Shown piece after piece: positions 24,859-33,442 of a stretch of 64,000 nucleotides of DNA. This DNA comes from Pirellulales bacterium (lineage in GTDB: Bacteria > Planctomycetota > Planctomycetia > Pirellulales > JAICIG01), in contig JAICLL010000001.1 in the NCBI GenBank assembly GCA_025927475.1, positions 1 to 64,000 on the forward strand, read 5' to 3'. Each line of letters opens with the position of its first letter. Within the stretch, counting starts at the first letter, position 1. The notes under the pieces were generated by a model. The model worked only from the letters and a program-made list of their open reading frames with translations, made no database searches and was not told the DNA's origin. The translations under genes and the position numbers were made by a program.

Positions 24859-25896
24859 CTAAGGAAGCTGCTGCTTCGTGGGCGGCTTGATGTTCTGCCA
24901 GCCTTCGCCGCTGAGGGCCTTGAGAAACGCCACCAGGTCTTGCTTGTCGGTCTTCGACAATTTGAGCGGCTTCATCCGCTGGTCGAGCCACTCGTTTTTG
25001 ATGCCGCCGCGGTCGTAGTGCTCGACCACTTCTTCGAGCGTCTTAAACCGCCCGTCGTGCATGTACGGCCCGGTGTGCTCGATCTCACGCAGCGTGGGCG
25101 TCTTGAACGCGCCGCGCTCTTCGTCGCGGCCCGTGATGAGAAAGCGGCCTAGGTCCGGATCTTTTTTGTCCATGCCGATGCCGATGTTGGCGTACGAGCC
25201 GTCGGTGAAATTAAAGCCGATGTGGCAACTATCGCAAGCGGCCTTGTTGTAGAAGACGTCCATCCCGCGCGCCTGTGCGGCGGTCATGGCCTTTTTGTCG
25301 CCGGCCTGATAACGGTCGAAGGGGGCATTGCCCGATAGCACCGTCCGCTCGAACGTGGCAATGGCCTTGGCCACGTCGTCGATGGTGAACTTGTCGGTCT
25401 CGAAGACTTTCTTAAACCGCTTGACATAGCCGGGCACGGCCCGCAGCGCGGCCATGCTGGCCTCGTGCGCTTGGTTGGCCTCTTTTTCGAGCGTCATTTC
25501 CAGCGGGTTGGCAATCGGGCCTTTGGCTTGCTCTTCGAGCGACTCGGCCCGGCCATCCCAAAACTGCAGCGTGCTGTAGGCTCGGTTGATGACCGTCGGA
25601 GCGCTGCGGGCGCCTTTTTGGCCCTTGATGCCGATCGACACGGCCTGCCCGTCGGTAAACGCTTTCTTCGGCGAGTGACAGCTTGCGCACGAGACCGTCT
25701 GATCGCCCGACAGCCGGTTGTCGAAGTACAGCAACCAGCCCAGCTCGGCCTTGTCCTTGCTGTAGGGATTGTCTTCGGGCCAGTGGACCTTGGCCAGGCC
25801 CAGCGGCGGCTTGGGCGGCTTTTCGGGGAAATTCTGGGCACGGGCGACGCCGGCCAGCGGCGCCAGTGCGGCAAACAACACGAAGATGCGAATCAT
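24859..25896 (-). CDS. Di-haem cytochrome c peroxidase (MauG/CcpA family)
   Basis: 345 residues with signal peptide (MIRIFVLFAALAPLAGVARA). Two c-type haem sites are present: CASCH (70-74) and CDSCH (221-225). Family features include LFFD-type YFDNRLSGD, RSAPTVINRAYS, FWDGRAESLEEQ and GAFKTPTLREIEHTGPYMHD. Periplasmic; it reduces hydrogen peroxide with electrons from small cytochromes, or oxidises a protein partner as MauG does. No obvious electron donor is in the window. Confidence 0.94.
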   Translation of the reverse strand: MIRIFVLFAALAPLAGVARAQNFPEKPPKPPLGLAKVHWPEDNPYSKDKAELGWLLYFDNRLSGDQTVSCASCHSPKKAFTDGQAVSIGIKGQKGARSAPTVINRAYSTLQFWDGRAESLEEQAKGPIANPLEMTLEKEANQAHEASMAALRAVPGYVKRFKKVFETDKFTIDDVAKAIATFERTVLSGNAPFDRYQAGDKKAMTAAQARGMDVFYNKAACDSCHIGFNFTDGSYANIGIGMDKKDPDLGRFLITGRDEERGAFKTPTLREIEHTGPYMHDGRFKTLEEVVEHYDRGGIKNEWLDQRMKPLKLSKTDKQDLVAFLKALSGEGWQNIKPPTKQQLP

Positions 25897-26008
25897 GGTG
25901 CGAACTCAAATGGAAATCTTGGTGATCGTCGGGGGGGCGTCGCCCACCACGTGGTTGGTCCGCAGCGCCTCATGGACATCGAGCTAAGCGGGCCACGGCC
26001 TCTTTCCT

Positions 26009-26098
26009 CTGTAGGGAACGCCCTCCGTGGCGTTCCGGGTGCTGCGACTCGACACCGCGCCGCCTCTCACGGAACGCCACAGAGGGCGTTCTCTACAG
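26009..26098. repeat. 90-bp inverted repeat element
   Basis: Arms of 29 bases (26009-26037, starting CTGTAGGGAACGCCC, and 26070-26098) are reverse complements with two mismatches, around 32 bases. No coding capacity. It looks like a MITE-type dispersed element in the spacer between the peroxidase and the next gene. Confidence 0.8.
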
Positions 26099-26134
26099 AC
26101 GTTTCGCGGTGAGTTTACCATTGCAATGCCAGAC

Positions 26135-26692
26135 TTACTTTTTGGCGGTCTTTTTGGCGGTGCCGGTCACGTAGATCGCCTTCTGGCCATCGACATCGGT
26201 GTAGGTGCCGTGAACGCGGACCACGTAGGCCATGTTGTCGATGGCCTGTTTGCGGAACTCGGTGTCTCCGTCGCGGCGCGGATCGTGTTCTTCGTCGATC
26301 AGCATATACACGGCGCCGTCTTCGGTGAGCAATCCGATCGGCTGGCCGTTGCGGGCGCATTTCTGGCCGCAGTCGCGGTGCTTATCGCCGTGCTTGCCCA
26401 CTTGTAGATAGCACGAGAGGTCGATGATCTCGCCGACCACGGAGATCGGCTTGCCTTCGACCGGCTGGCCCATGATCGACGACGTGACGGTGGTCACGCT
26501 CCAGGGTTCATCGGCGGCCACCTTTTTGCCGATTTCGGCGGCGGGCTTTTTGAAATCTCCCTTGCTCGGCTGCGAGAAAGTGGGAAACAGAATGCCCTTT
26601 CCCTTGGCGGCGGCCAGGCCGGCGATGAGCAGCAAGGCCACGGCGGCGGTCGCGGTGGTACGGGGGTAACGTCGAATCGAGAGGCGCGTCAT
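26135..26692 (-). CDS. Secreted hypothetical protein
   Basis: 185 residues from ATG 26692 (AAGGAG seven bases before). A signal peptide (TTATAAVALLLIAGLAAAKG) is followed by a mature domain with VVGEIIDLSCYLQVGKHG, KHRDCGQKCARNG and IGLLTEDGAVYMLIDEEHD. The small beta domain with Cys-x3-Cys and C-terminal VRVHGTYTDVDG resembles OB-fold-type periplasmic proteins of planctomycetes; no function is known. It lies upstream of the peroxidase gene on the same strand, across the 90-bp element. Confidence 0.75.
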   Translation of the reverse strand: MTRLSIRRYPRTTATAAVALLLIAGLAAAKGKGILFPTFSQPSKGDFKKPAAEIGKKVAADEPWSVTTVTSSIMGQPVEGKPISVVGEIIDLSCYLQVGKHGDKHRDCGQKCARNGQPIGLLTEDGAVYMLIDEEHDPRRDGDTEFRKQAIDNMAYVVRVHGTYTDVDGQKAIYVTGTAKKTAKK

Positions 26693-26810
26693 AGTCAATC
26701 TCCTTCGGGGGGGCTAGGGAGGCGGAACGTCACAATGCCACGATTCTAGTCGCTGAAAACCTGATGGGAAGGGGGCGGGCAGGGGTCCGCAGGGGACGGG
26801 GGTCAGGATT

Positions 26811-26848
26811 CGGGGCTCAGGATTCGGGGCTCAGGATTCGGCGGTCAG
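26811..26848 (+). repeat. 14-base tandem repeat (GGCTCAGGATTCGG)
   Basis: Almost three copies of GGCTCAGGATTCGG follow each other, the first and last slightly changed. They are in a non-coding spacer of about 300 bases (26693-27007), which also holds a GGTGGCTGGGGCAGAGCC element (26878-26895) shared with 34668-34685. Confidence 0.7.
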
Positions 26849-27007
26849 GGAAGCGCGGAATACGGTGTGCGCGCGGCGGTGGCTGGGGCAGAGCCTTGGC
26901 GATGCCCCGGAGGGAAGCGAGTGCCATGGTCGCGCCGGCGTTCGTCGCGAGCAGTAGCCATTGAACGCTATATTTAGGCTAATTATCTTGCTTGAGGAGC
27001 ACACATC

Positions 27008-27271
27008 ATGCGAGTCGACATCATTAAATCTGAAGTTCAGCGTCTGCTCCGACAAGTGCCGTTTCAGGAATTCGCGCTGAACTTGGAGAACGGCGACCGC
27101 GTGATCATCGAACATCCAGAGAACATCGCTTTTGATCCGGTCGGCAAAAATGGCTCATCAGGGTCGCCTGAATTCCATGTGATTTCCAGCAGCTTGCGCT
27201 ACGTTAGCAGCTTTGAGGCCGTGACCAGTGTGGCGATGCTCGATCGTGGCGATGCTCGAAACGGCGCCTGA
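27008..27271 (+). CDS. Small conserved hypothetical protein
   Basis: 87 residues behind a clear GAGGAG site. It starts MRVDIIKSEVQRLLRQVPFQ, then FALNLENGDRVIIEHPENIA and FHVISSSLRYVSSFEAVTSV. It resembles short planctomycete proteins of one beta-rich domain, with no known function. It has no signal peptide. Confidence 0.7.
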   Translation: MRVDIIKSEVQRLLRQVPFQEFALNLENGDRVIIEHPENIAFDPVGKNGSSGSPEFHVISSSLRYVSSFEAVTSVAMLDRGDARNGA

Positions 27272-27284
27272 AACCACCGCTGGG

Positions 27285-27503
27285 TCATTTCGAAGATGCT
27301 CGCGCACGTCGCTCCCGCGTGGTGGCAGCCCGCAAGCCATCGCGAACCAACTTGAGCGTTTCAATCTCGGCCTTATTCCGCGGTTTGGTGCGATTGGCCT
27401 TGCTGATTTCTTCCTCGATCCAAACCGTCGGGTCAACGCCGGCTTTCGCGCACGCTTTCGCGACGCTGGCTCGAATCTCACTTAGCTTCTTCTTTCCCAT
27501 CAT
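27285..27503 (-). CDS. Small hypothetical protein in ImmA-like pair
   Basis: 72 residues, basic and helical (MMGKKKLSEIRASVAKACAK, then GVDPTVWIEEEISKANR). The start overlaps the end of the zincin-type gene upstream, so the two are translationally coupled. It may be a partner protein of that gene. No family was recognised. Confidence 0.62.
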   Translation of the reverse strand: MMGKKKLSEIRASVAKACAKAGVDPTVWIEEEISKANRTKPRNKAEIETLKLVRDGLRAATTRERRARASSK

Positions 27504-27991
27504 CGAACATGCTCCATTAAAGCGCGGAGCTCCTTAATGAGCCCAGTTGCTTCCTGTACCGTCAACCCGCATTGTAACGTTTCGTCAAGCGCCTTGAGAA
27601 CCAGCGATTGCCTGTCCTGGTCGCCTGCGACAAGCCAGGATCCGGCGAGCGAGGCTAGAACTTCCTCGGTGGCGAGCGCGATTTTCCCTCCAAGGAATGC
27701 TTGAAGTTGTTCGTTGCGGCAGACAATCTGGTGGCCGCGCTCATGAGCAATTATAGCTTCCAACGAAAAATCGTCGGGATTCGCATCACGCAAAAATGCT
27801 TCTGCGTCGACCGTCAGCAAGTCTTGCTCTGGATCCGACGCCAAGCCAAATTGCGCTCCGCCGCTCTCGCTGAGAAGATGTCGGTACTCGATCCGGCCGC
27901 GAAATCCGAAGTTCCGCGCAATCCGGCGGACGCGGCGAAGTCGCAACTGGTGCTCGGCCGGCGTTATAGCGGGAGGTTCTTTGGATGGCAT
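27500..27991 (-). CDS. HExxH zincin-like protein
   Basis: 163 residues. The HERGH motif (His83, Glu84, His87) in EAIIAHERGHQIV is a zinc-protease signature in an ImmA/IrrE-like setting. The N-terminal 35 residues are basic and helical (AEHQLRLRRVRRIARNFGF). The middle has a small beta sheet (GLASDPEQDLLTVDAEAF). A third ligand may be Glu108 or Glu109 in ATEEVLASLAGSW. It could be the protease half of a regulatory pair with the small gene overlapping its end; this is inference. Confidence 0.65.
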   Translation of the reverse strand: MPSKEPPAITPAEHQLRLRRVRRIARNFGFRGRIEYRHLLSESGGAQFGLASDPEQDLLTVDAEAFLRDANPDDFSLEAIIAHERGHQIVCRNEQLQAFLGGKIALATEEVLASLAGSWLVAGDQDRQSLVLKALDETLQCGLTVQEATGLIKELRALMEHVR

Positions 27992-28069
27992 CCGACTTTC
28001 TCAAGCGCGCAAGCGAGGATGTTTACGCTTTGTACCTGACCCCCGGCCCCTGAATCCCGATCTCTGCCT

Positions 28070-31000
28070 TCATTCTCCCGCTTGCGGGGCTGCGGGGCCG
28101 GCGGTCATGGGGGCGAAGCCGCGACGCATGGTGTTCTCGGTGATCGTGCGAGGAATCAGAAACTGTAAGAGGTAATCGTGGCCGCCGGCCTTGCTGCCAA
28201 TGCCCGACATTTTGAAACCGCCAAACGGCTGCCGGCCCACCAGCGCGCCGGTGATGCCGCGGTTGAGATAAAGATTGCCGACCAGCAGCTCGCGGCGGGC
28301 GCGCTCTAGTGTGGCGGGGCTGCGCGAAAAGATACCGCCGGTCAAAGCATATTGCGTGCTGTTGAACACCCGGAACGCTTCGTCGAGATCTTTGACGCGA
28401 ATGACGGCCAACACGGGGCCGAAAACCTCTTCCTGCGCCAGCCGCGAATCGGGCGAGACGTTGGCAAACACGTGCGGGCCAATAAAAAACCCCTCTTTGG
28501 CCAGCGGGCCTGCGTCGACGGCCAACGCCTCGCGCCCCTCGCGCCGGCCCAGTTCAATATAGTTATGCACGCGATCGAACGCCTCGGCGTCGATCACCGG
28601 GCCGACGCTGGTGGCCGGGTCGTCCGCCGGGCCAAGCTCGAGGCTGCGGGCAGCTTCGACCAACCGCTGAAGAAAGACCTCGTACACCCGATCGAGCACG
28701 ATCGCCCGAGAACAGGCCGAGCATTTTTGCCCTTGATAGCCGAAGGCGCTTTTGACGACCGCCAGCACGGCTTCGTCCAGGTCGGCGTCGTCGTCGACGA
28801 CGATGGCGTTTTTGCCGCCCATCTCGGCAATCACGCGCTTCACCTGGCCAATGCCCGCGGCCGACACTTCGGCGGCCCGCTGGTTGATGGCCAGGCCCAC
28901 CGCGCGCGAGCCGGTGAAGGCGATCACCGCGGTATCGGGATGCTCGACCAGGGCGGCGCCGGCGGTTTCGCCTTTGCCGGGCAGAAAGTTGAGCACGCCC
29001 GGCGGCAAATCGAGCGATTGAAAAATCTCCATCAGCCGGGCGGCGATGATCGGCGATTGTTCGGCCGGCTTCATCACCACGGCGTTGCCGGTAACCAGGG
29101 CGGCGGTGGTCATGCCGGTGAGAATGGCCAGCGGAAAATTCCAAGGGGCGATGACCACCGTCACGCCGCGCGGCAGGTAGACAAAGCGGTTCTCTTCGCC
29201 CGGCACATCGACGCCTTGCGGCGAGAGCAACGCACGGGCTTGACGGGCGTAAAACTCGCAGAAGTCGATGGCTTCGCAAACATCGGCGTCGGCCTCGCGC
29301 CAGCCTTTGCCGCATTCGAAGACTTCCCAGGCGGCCAACTCGAAGCGGCGGCGGCGCATTTCGGCGGCGGCCCGCAACAAAAACTCGCAGCGCGCTTCAA
29401 CGCCCAGCGCGTTCCACGCCGGCAGCGCCCGCTTCGCCGCCGCAACCGCTTGTTGGGCATGTTCGACGCTGGCCGAGGCGGCGGCGCCCACCAGCCGATC
29501 GTGCCGTGAGGGATCGTGCGATTCCAACCGCTCGCCGCTCTCGACCGCCTGGCCATCGATCCAGAGCGGATCGTATCGGCCCAATTGCCCGCGCACCTGC
29601 TCAAGCGCCTCGTGCATCGCCTGGCGGTTCTCTGCCCGAGCGAAATCGGCGATCGGCTCGTTCGTAAACGGTGGCAAGGCACCGCCGTGGGCGGCTGTGC
29701 TCGGGGTTACGCCACAGCGGGGGGCGGCTGGGGCACCTCCGGCGGCGGGCTCGCCCGCGGCAACGCCGGCATTTGGCAAAGGGCGAGCCGAGGGGGCTTG
29801 GTCGTCGTAGCGGCGGTCGAGCGGATTCATTAGCAGCGTCTCCGGCGAAACAGACTCGGTAAAACTGGCTCGCAAGAACGAGTCGTTCGAAGTGTTTTCC
29901 AGCAACCGGCGCACCAGGTAGGCCATGCCCGGTATCAGCTCGCCATAGGGCATGTAGATCCGCATCCGGCAGCCAAGATCGACCAGGGCCTGTTTTTCGG
30001 GGTCGCCCATGCCATAGAGCATTTGCAGCTCATAGGCGGTGCTGGCCAGCCCGAGATGCCGTGCGGCGGCTATGCCGTGCGCCAGCGAGCGAATGTTGTG
30101 GCTGCCCAGCGCGGGCCGCAGCACGTCATGCTGGCGCATCAAATAGCGGCTGAGGTGCTCGAAGTTGGCGTCGGACTGCCATTTTTGTTGATAGACCGGA
30201 ATGGGCCAGCCCTGCGACTGGGCATGGATGGTTTCGTAATCCCAATAGGCGCCTTTGACCAACCGCACCCAGACGGGCGTGCCGCGGCGCCGCGCCCAAT
30301 GAGCCAGCGCGGCCAGGTCGCCCGCCGAGTCGCGCAGGTACGCCTGAATGACAATGCCCACATCGGGCCAGTCGCGAAACTCCGGCTCCATCAGAATCTC
30401 GCGGAAGATGTGCAGCGTGAGCGACTTGGCCTGATACGATTCCATGTCGACGTGTACGTGGGCCTGGTGCCAGCGCGCTGTACGCAGCAGGCGCCGCAGC
30501 CGCTCGCCGACGCGGCGCGTGGTGCCCGCGGGGTCGATCGGGTCGAAGCGGCTATCGAGCGCCGACAGCTTGACCGAGACATTAACGCGGGGCAACTCGA
30601 CGAGTCCTGCGCGATCGATCTGCGGCACTTCGGGCCAGCGGTTGACGGTGGGGGCGATGCTCTCGATCAGATCGAGATAAAGCTGCAAGTAGCGGTCGGC
30701 CTCGACTTCGCTGGTGACGGCCTCGCCCAAAATGTCGAGCGTGAAGGCTCGCCGCAGCTTGCGTTCGCGCATGGCGGCGGCCAGCACTTCGGCGGTGTTC
30801 GTGCCGGCGATGAACCGCCGAGCGTGGCCCATGGCGTTGCGCCGCGCGGCGATGGCCAACGCTCTGCCGGCGATCGAGTGGGGAGTGGCCACGGCCAGCC
30901 CCAGCCGGGCAGCCCGCGGCAAGTGCCGCTGCACGTCGTGAAAATACTCTTGCAGATGGCCTACGGTCGCTTCGGTGTCGGCCAGCATCGGCAACACGTC

Positions 31001-31207
31001 GATGAAGCGGAACATCTGCACCTTGACCGACTCGTCTTGCATGGCCCAGGCCATGATGCGGTCGTCCCACCAGCGGCGTTCGAAGACGCTCGGCTGGCGA
31101 TGGGCCAGGTGATCGAACAGATAGCGGCCGACTTCGCGCGTGGTGCGTTCGATGGCGTCCAGCTCGCGCGGGCTGAAATCGTCGAGTTGATGGAAATCGT
31201 CAAGCAC
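28070..31207 (-). CDS. putA: Bifunctional proline dehydrogenase / P5C dehydrogenase
   Basis: 1045 residues. PutA oxidises proline to glutamate in two steps. The proline dehydrogenase barrel (about 100-450) shows NVSVKLSALDSRFDPIDP, HVDMESYQAK and RLVKGAYWDYETI. The aldehyde dehydrogenase domain (about 560-1030) has VIAPWNFPLAILTGMT, VMKPAEQSP, FTGSRAVGLAINQ, EMGGKNAIVVDDDADL and the catalytic Cys in GYQGQKCSACSRAIV. It has no N-terminal ribbon-helix-helix DNA-binding domain, so it is a non-repressor form. The two domains are joined by an unusual linker of about 50 residues rich in Ala, Pro and Gly. Confidence 0.97.
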   Translation of the reverse strand: MLDDFHQLDDFSPRELDAIERTTREVGRYLFDHLAHRQPSVFERRWWDDRIMAWAMQDESVKVQMFRFIDVLPMLADTEATVGHLQEYFHDVQRHLPRAARLGLAVATPHSIAGRALAIAARRNAMGHARRFIAGTNTAEVLAAAMRERKLRRAFTLDILGEAVTSEVEADRYLQLYLDLIESIAPTVNRWPEVPQIDRAGLVELPRVNVSVKLSALDSRFDPIDPAGTTRRVGERLRRLLRTARWHQAHVHVDMESYQAKSLTLHIFREILMEPEFRDWPDVGIVIQAYLRDSAGDLAALAHWARRRGTPVWVRLVKGAYWDYETIHAQSQGWPIPVYQQKWQSDANFEHLSRYLMRQHDVLRPALGSHNIRSLAHGIAAARHLGLASTAYELQMLYGMGDPEKQALVDLGCRMRIYMPYGELIPGMAYLVRRLLENTSNDSFLRASFTESVSPETLLMNPLDRRYDDQAPSARPLPNAGVAAGEPAAGGAPAAPRCGVTPSTAAHGGALPPFTNEPIADFARAENRQAMHEALEQVRGQLGRYDPLWIDGQAVESGERLESHDPSRHDRLVGAAASASVEHAQQAVAAAKRALPAWNALGVEARCEFLLRAAAEMRRRRFELAAWEVFECGKGWREADADVCEAIDFCEFYARQARALLSPQGVDVPGEENRFVYLPRGVTVVIAPWNFPLAILTGMTTAALVTGNAVVMKPAEQSPIIAARLMEIFQSLDLPPGVLNFLPGKGETAGAALVEHPDTAVIAFTGSRAVGLAINQRAAEVSAAGIGQVKRVIAEMGGKNAIVVDDDADLDEAVLAVVKSAFGYQGQKCSACSRAIVLDRVYEVFLQRLVEAARSLELGPADDPATSVGPVIDAEAFDRVHNYIELGRREGREALAVDAGPLAKEGFFIGPHVFANVSPDSRLAQEEVFGPVLAVIRVKDLDEAFRVFNSTQYALTGGIFSRSPATLERARRELLVGNLYLNRGITGALVGRQPFGGFKMSGIGSKAGGHDYLLQFLIPRTITENTMRRGFAPMTAGPAAPQAGE

Positions 31208-31310
31208 CGGCGGTCAACAGAGACGATGGATAGAGCACCGCTGGCAGTATAGCGGATCGATCGCCGTGCGATGAAGAAGTTCTCTTGGGCCTAAATGAGC
31301 AGTTCAGCAA

Positions 31311-32165
31311 CTACTCGCCGCGCGGGGCGGTATCGCCGGGGCTGGGCTGGCGGTCTTGAGGCGGCTTTTCGGCGTCGGCCAACGATTGTTGCGCCGCCGC
31401 CATGCCCTGATGAAGCTCGTCGTCGGTGAAATACGGCTCGCTGCCGCCATCGACGTAGTCAATTTTCTTCTCGGCCAGCTCGTCCCAACTCATTTGGTTG
31501 TTCAGGTGCCAAGCGGCGGCCTGGGCGGCGCGCTGGTCGATCTCGCCCGAACCAAGCCGCGCGAGCAATTCGGCAATGCCCGGCTGCTTGGTGAACGACG
31601 TCACCGGTTTCACTTCGTAAGTCATCTTTGGACGCGGCTCGGGCTTGCCATGTTCGAGGCAGACACACGGTACACGGACGTTGAGCTCTTTCTCAGCAGG
31701 CACATTCATCATGCCCATTCCACCGCCGCCGCCACCGCCCATGCCTTGCCCACCGCCACCGCCGCCGCCCCCCATCTGAGCAAGAATCGGCGTGGCCGCG
31801 AAGGCTGCGGGCAGTTTGACGTTCAAGGGCTTGCGTGTCTTGTTGCGAATGAACACGCGCCCTTCGGTCGAGTCTTTGGGGATCAGCTTGACGGCGATTC
31901 GGCCGGCTTTAAGCGCCTCGAACAGTTCGACCGTTTCGTCCGCTGGATTGTATTCGCCCAATTTTTTCGAGCGGGGCGAAGCCATCGAGTCCGCCCGGCT
32001 GGCCTCGGCGGCCGGCACTGCTGCCTGGATTGGCTTGCGCGCCCGCCGCCCAGCCAGCGACGAGGCAGGGTCGCCAAGCAACGCGAGGGCCAAGGCCGCG
32101 ATGGCAGTCAAGCAAGTGAAACGACGGAGCCACAGAGACGGGCGTCGGCGACTGGCGGGCATCAT
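31311..32165 (-). CDS. Secreted Gly-rich protein, paralogue 1
   Basis: 284 residues with a signal peptide (FTCLTAIAALALALLGDPAS). The mature protein has GEYNPADETVELFEALKAG and VRVPCVCLEHGKPEPRPKM, separated by a poly-Gly/Met loop (about 130-155), then a helical C-terminus. A homologue (next gene upstream, 32364-33215) shares the same order of segments. It appears to be an exported protein of unknown role; the two conserved Cys in PCVCLE could be a redox or metal pair. Tandem duplication is likely. Confidence 0.78.
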   Translation of the reverse strand: MMPASRRRPSLWLRRFTCLTAIAALALALLGDPASSLAGRRARKPIQAAVPAAEASRADSMASPRSKKLGEYNPADETVELFEALKAGRIAVKLIPKDSTEGRVFIRNKTRKPLNVKLPAAFAATPILAQMGGGGGGGGQGMGGGGGGGMGMMNVPAEKELNVRVPCVCLEHGKPEPRPKMTYEVKPVTSFTKQPGIAELLARLGSGEIDQRAAQAAAWHLNNQMSWDELAEKKIDYVDGGSEPYFTDDELHQGMAAAQQSLADAEKPPQDRQPSPGDTAPRGE

Positions 32166-32363
32166 ATTCGAGTTTTCGATACGGAGGGACTGGAGCCGGA
32201 CGGGGCGCCAGTCGTTCAGCCTAACTCATGCGGCCCAACATGTCCAAGGAAATTTTTCAGAAAATGCGAAAATGAACACGGAGTCGCCCCCGGGCGCCCA
32301 TCCGCGGCTGGAAAACTTGGGCGATCGGACGAGAGGGAAGCGAAGGCCGCTATTCTCGCACAT

Positions 32364-33215
32364 TCATTGGCCGCTCTGAGCGGTTTCGCCGGGGCTGGGC
32401 CGGCGATCTTCGCCCGATCGCTTGGCCTCGGCCAACGACTGCTGCGCCGCCGCCATGCCCTGCTGGATCTCCAAGAGCGTGAAATAAGGCTCGCTCGTAC
32501 CGTTGAGATAGTCGATCCTTTTCTGCGCCAGTTCGTCCCAGCTCATGTCGTTGTTCATATGCCAGGCGGCGGCCTGGGCGGCGCGCTGGCCGATCTTGCC
32601 TTCGCCCAGACGCTTGAGCAGCTCGGCAATGCCCGGCTTTTCGGTGAACGATTTTACCGGCTTGACTTCATACGTCATCTGGGGTCGCGGTTCGGGCTTG
32701 CCGTGCTCCAGGCAGACGCAGGGCACGCGGACGTTGAGCTCCTTTTCGGCGGGAACATTCATCATGCCGCCGCGCATGCCGCCGCCTCCGCCGCCGCCCA
32801 TGCCTTGCCCCCCCATTTGCGCCAGGATGGGTGCGGCGGCAAACGCTTCGGGCAGCTTGACGTTCAAGGGCTTGCGCGTCTTGTTGCGGATGAAAATGCG
32901 CGCGTCGGTCGAATCTTGCGGAATGAGCTTCACCGCAATCTGGCCGGCTTCGAGAGCCTCGAACATTTCCACGGTCTCGTCGGCCGGATTGTATTCACCG
33001 AGCTTCTTTCGGGGGCCGGAATGCTGCGACGACATCGAGTCGGAATGACTGGCGGCACGCGCAGTCGCCGGCGATTTGGCGGCTTGGCGCGAGCGCCGTC
33101 CGGCCAGCGATGACGCTGGATCGCACACCAGCATCGTGACCGCCAACGCGGCGGGCACCAGCAGCCAGGCCTTCCGCATCGGCAGTAAACTCGATCGATG
33201 AATCTCGTCTTTCAT
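32364..33215 (-). CDS. Secreted Gly-rich protein, paralogue 2
   Basis: 283 residues from ATG 33215. Signal peptide MRKAWLLVPAALAVTMLVCD in the second half of the leader. It matches paralogue 1 in the segments YNPADETVEMFEAL, IRNKTRKPLNVKLP, NVPAEKELNVRVPCVCLEHG and AAAWHMNNDMSWDELAQK. The Gly loop is shorter (QGMGGGGGGGMRGG). About 200 bases of spacer separate the two, which might hold a shared promoter. Function unknown. Confidence 0.78.
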   Translation of the reverse strand: MKDEIHRSSLLPMRKAWLLVPAALAVTMLVCDPASSLAGRRSRQAAKSPATARAASHSDSMSSQHSGPRKKLGEYNPADETVEMFEALEAGQIAVKLIPQDSTDARIFIRNKTRKPLNVKLPEAFAAAPILAQMGGQGMGGGGGGGMRGGMMNVPAEKELNVRVPCVCLEHGKPEPRPQMTYEVKPVKSFTEKPGIAELLKRLGEGKIGQRAAQAAAWHMNNDMSWDELAQKRIDYLNGTSEPYFTLLEIQQGMAAAQQSLAEAKRSGEDRRPSPGETAQSGQ

Positions 33216-33442
33216 GGGGGCGATCCTCAAACGGACGTAATCAGCAGCACGCCTTCACCCTACAGCGTAATCAATCTGGGTCGGCAAGTCCAAGAAAAAC
33301 CCGGCAAATACCCCGTCGCGGCCCGTTGAAGCCGGCTCGCCGGGACCCCCGGTCGGTTTCGCCTCCCGAGGAAAAACGGTAGACTCCCCAGAGCAACTTG
33401 ACTCGGCCATCGAAAATCCAAGATCGAAAATCCAAAATCGAT

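Noticed and set aside
28352-29509. 385-codon open frame antisense to putA
   Set aside because: Shadow of the aldehyde dehydrogenase domain; composition is His/Arg/Gly-rich as expected for antisense frames.
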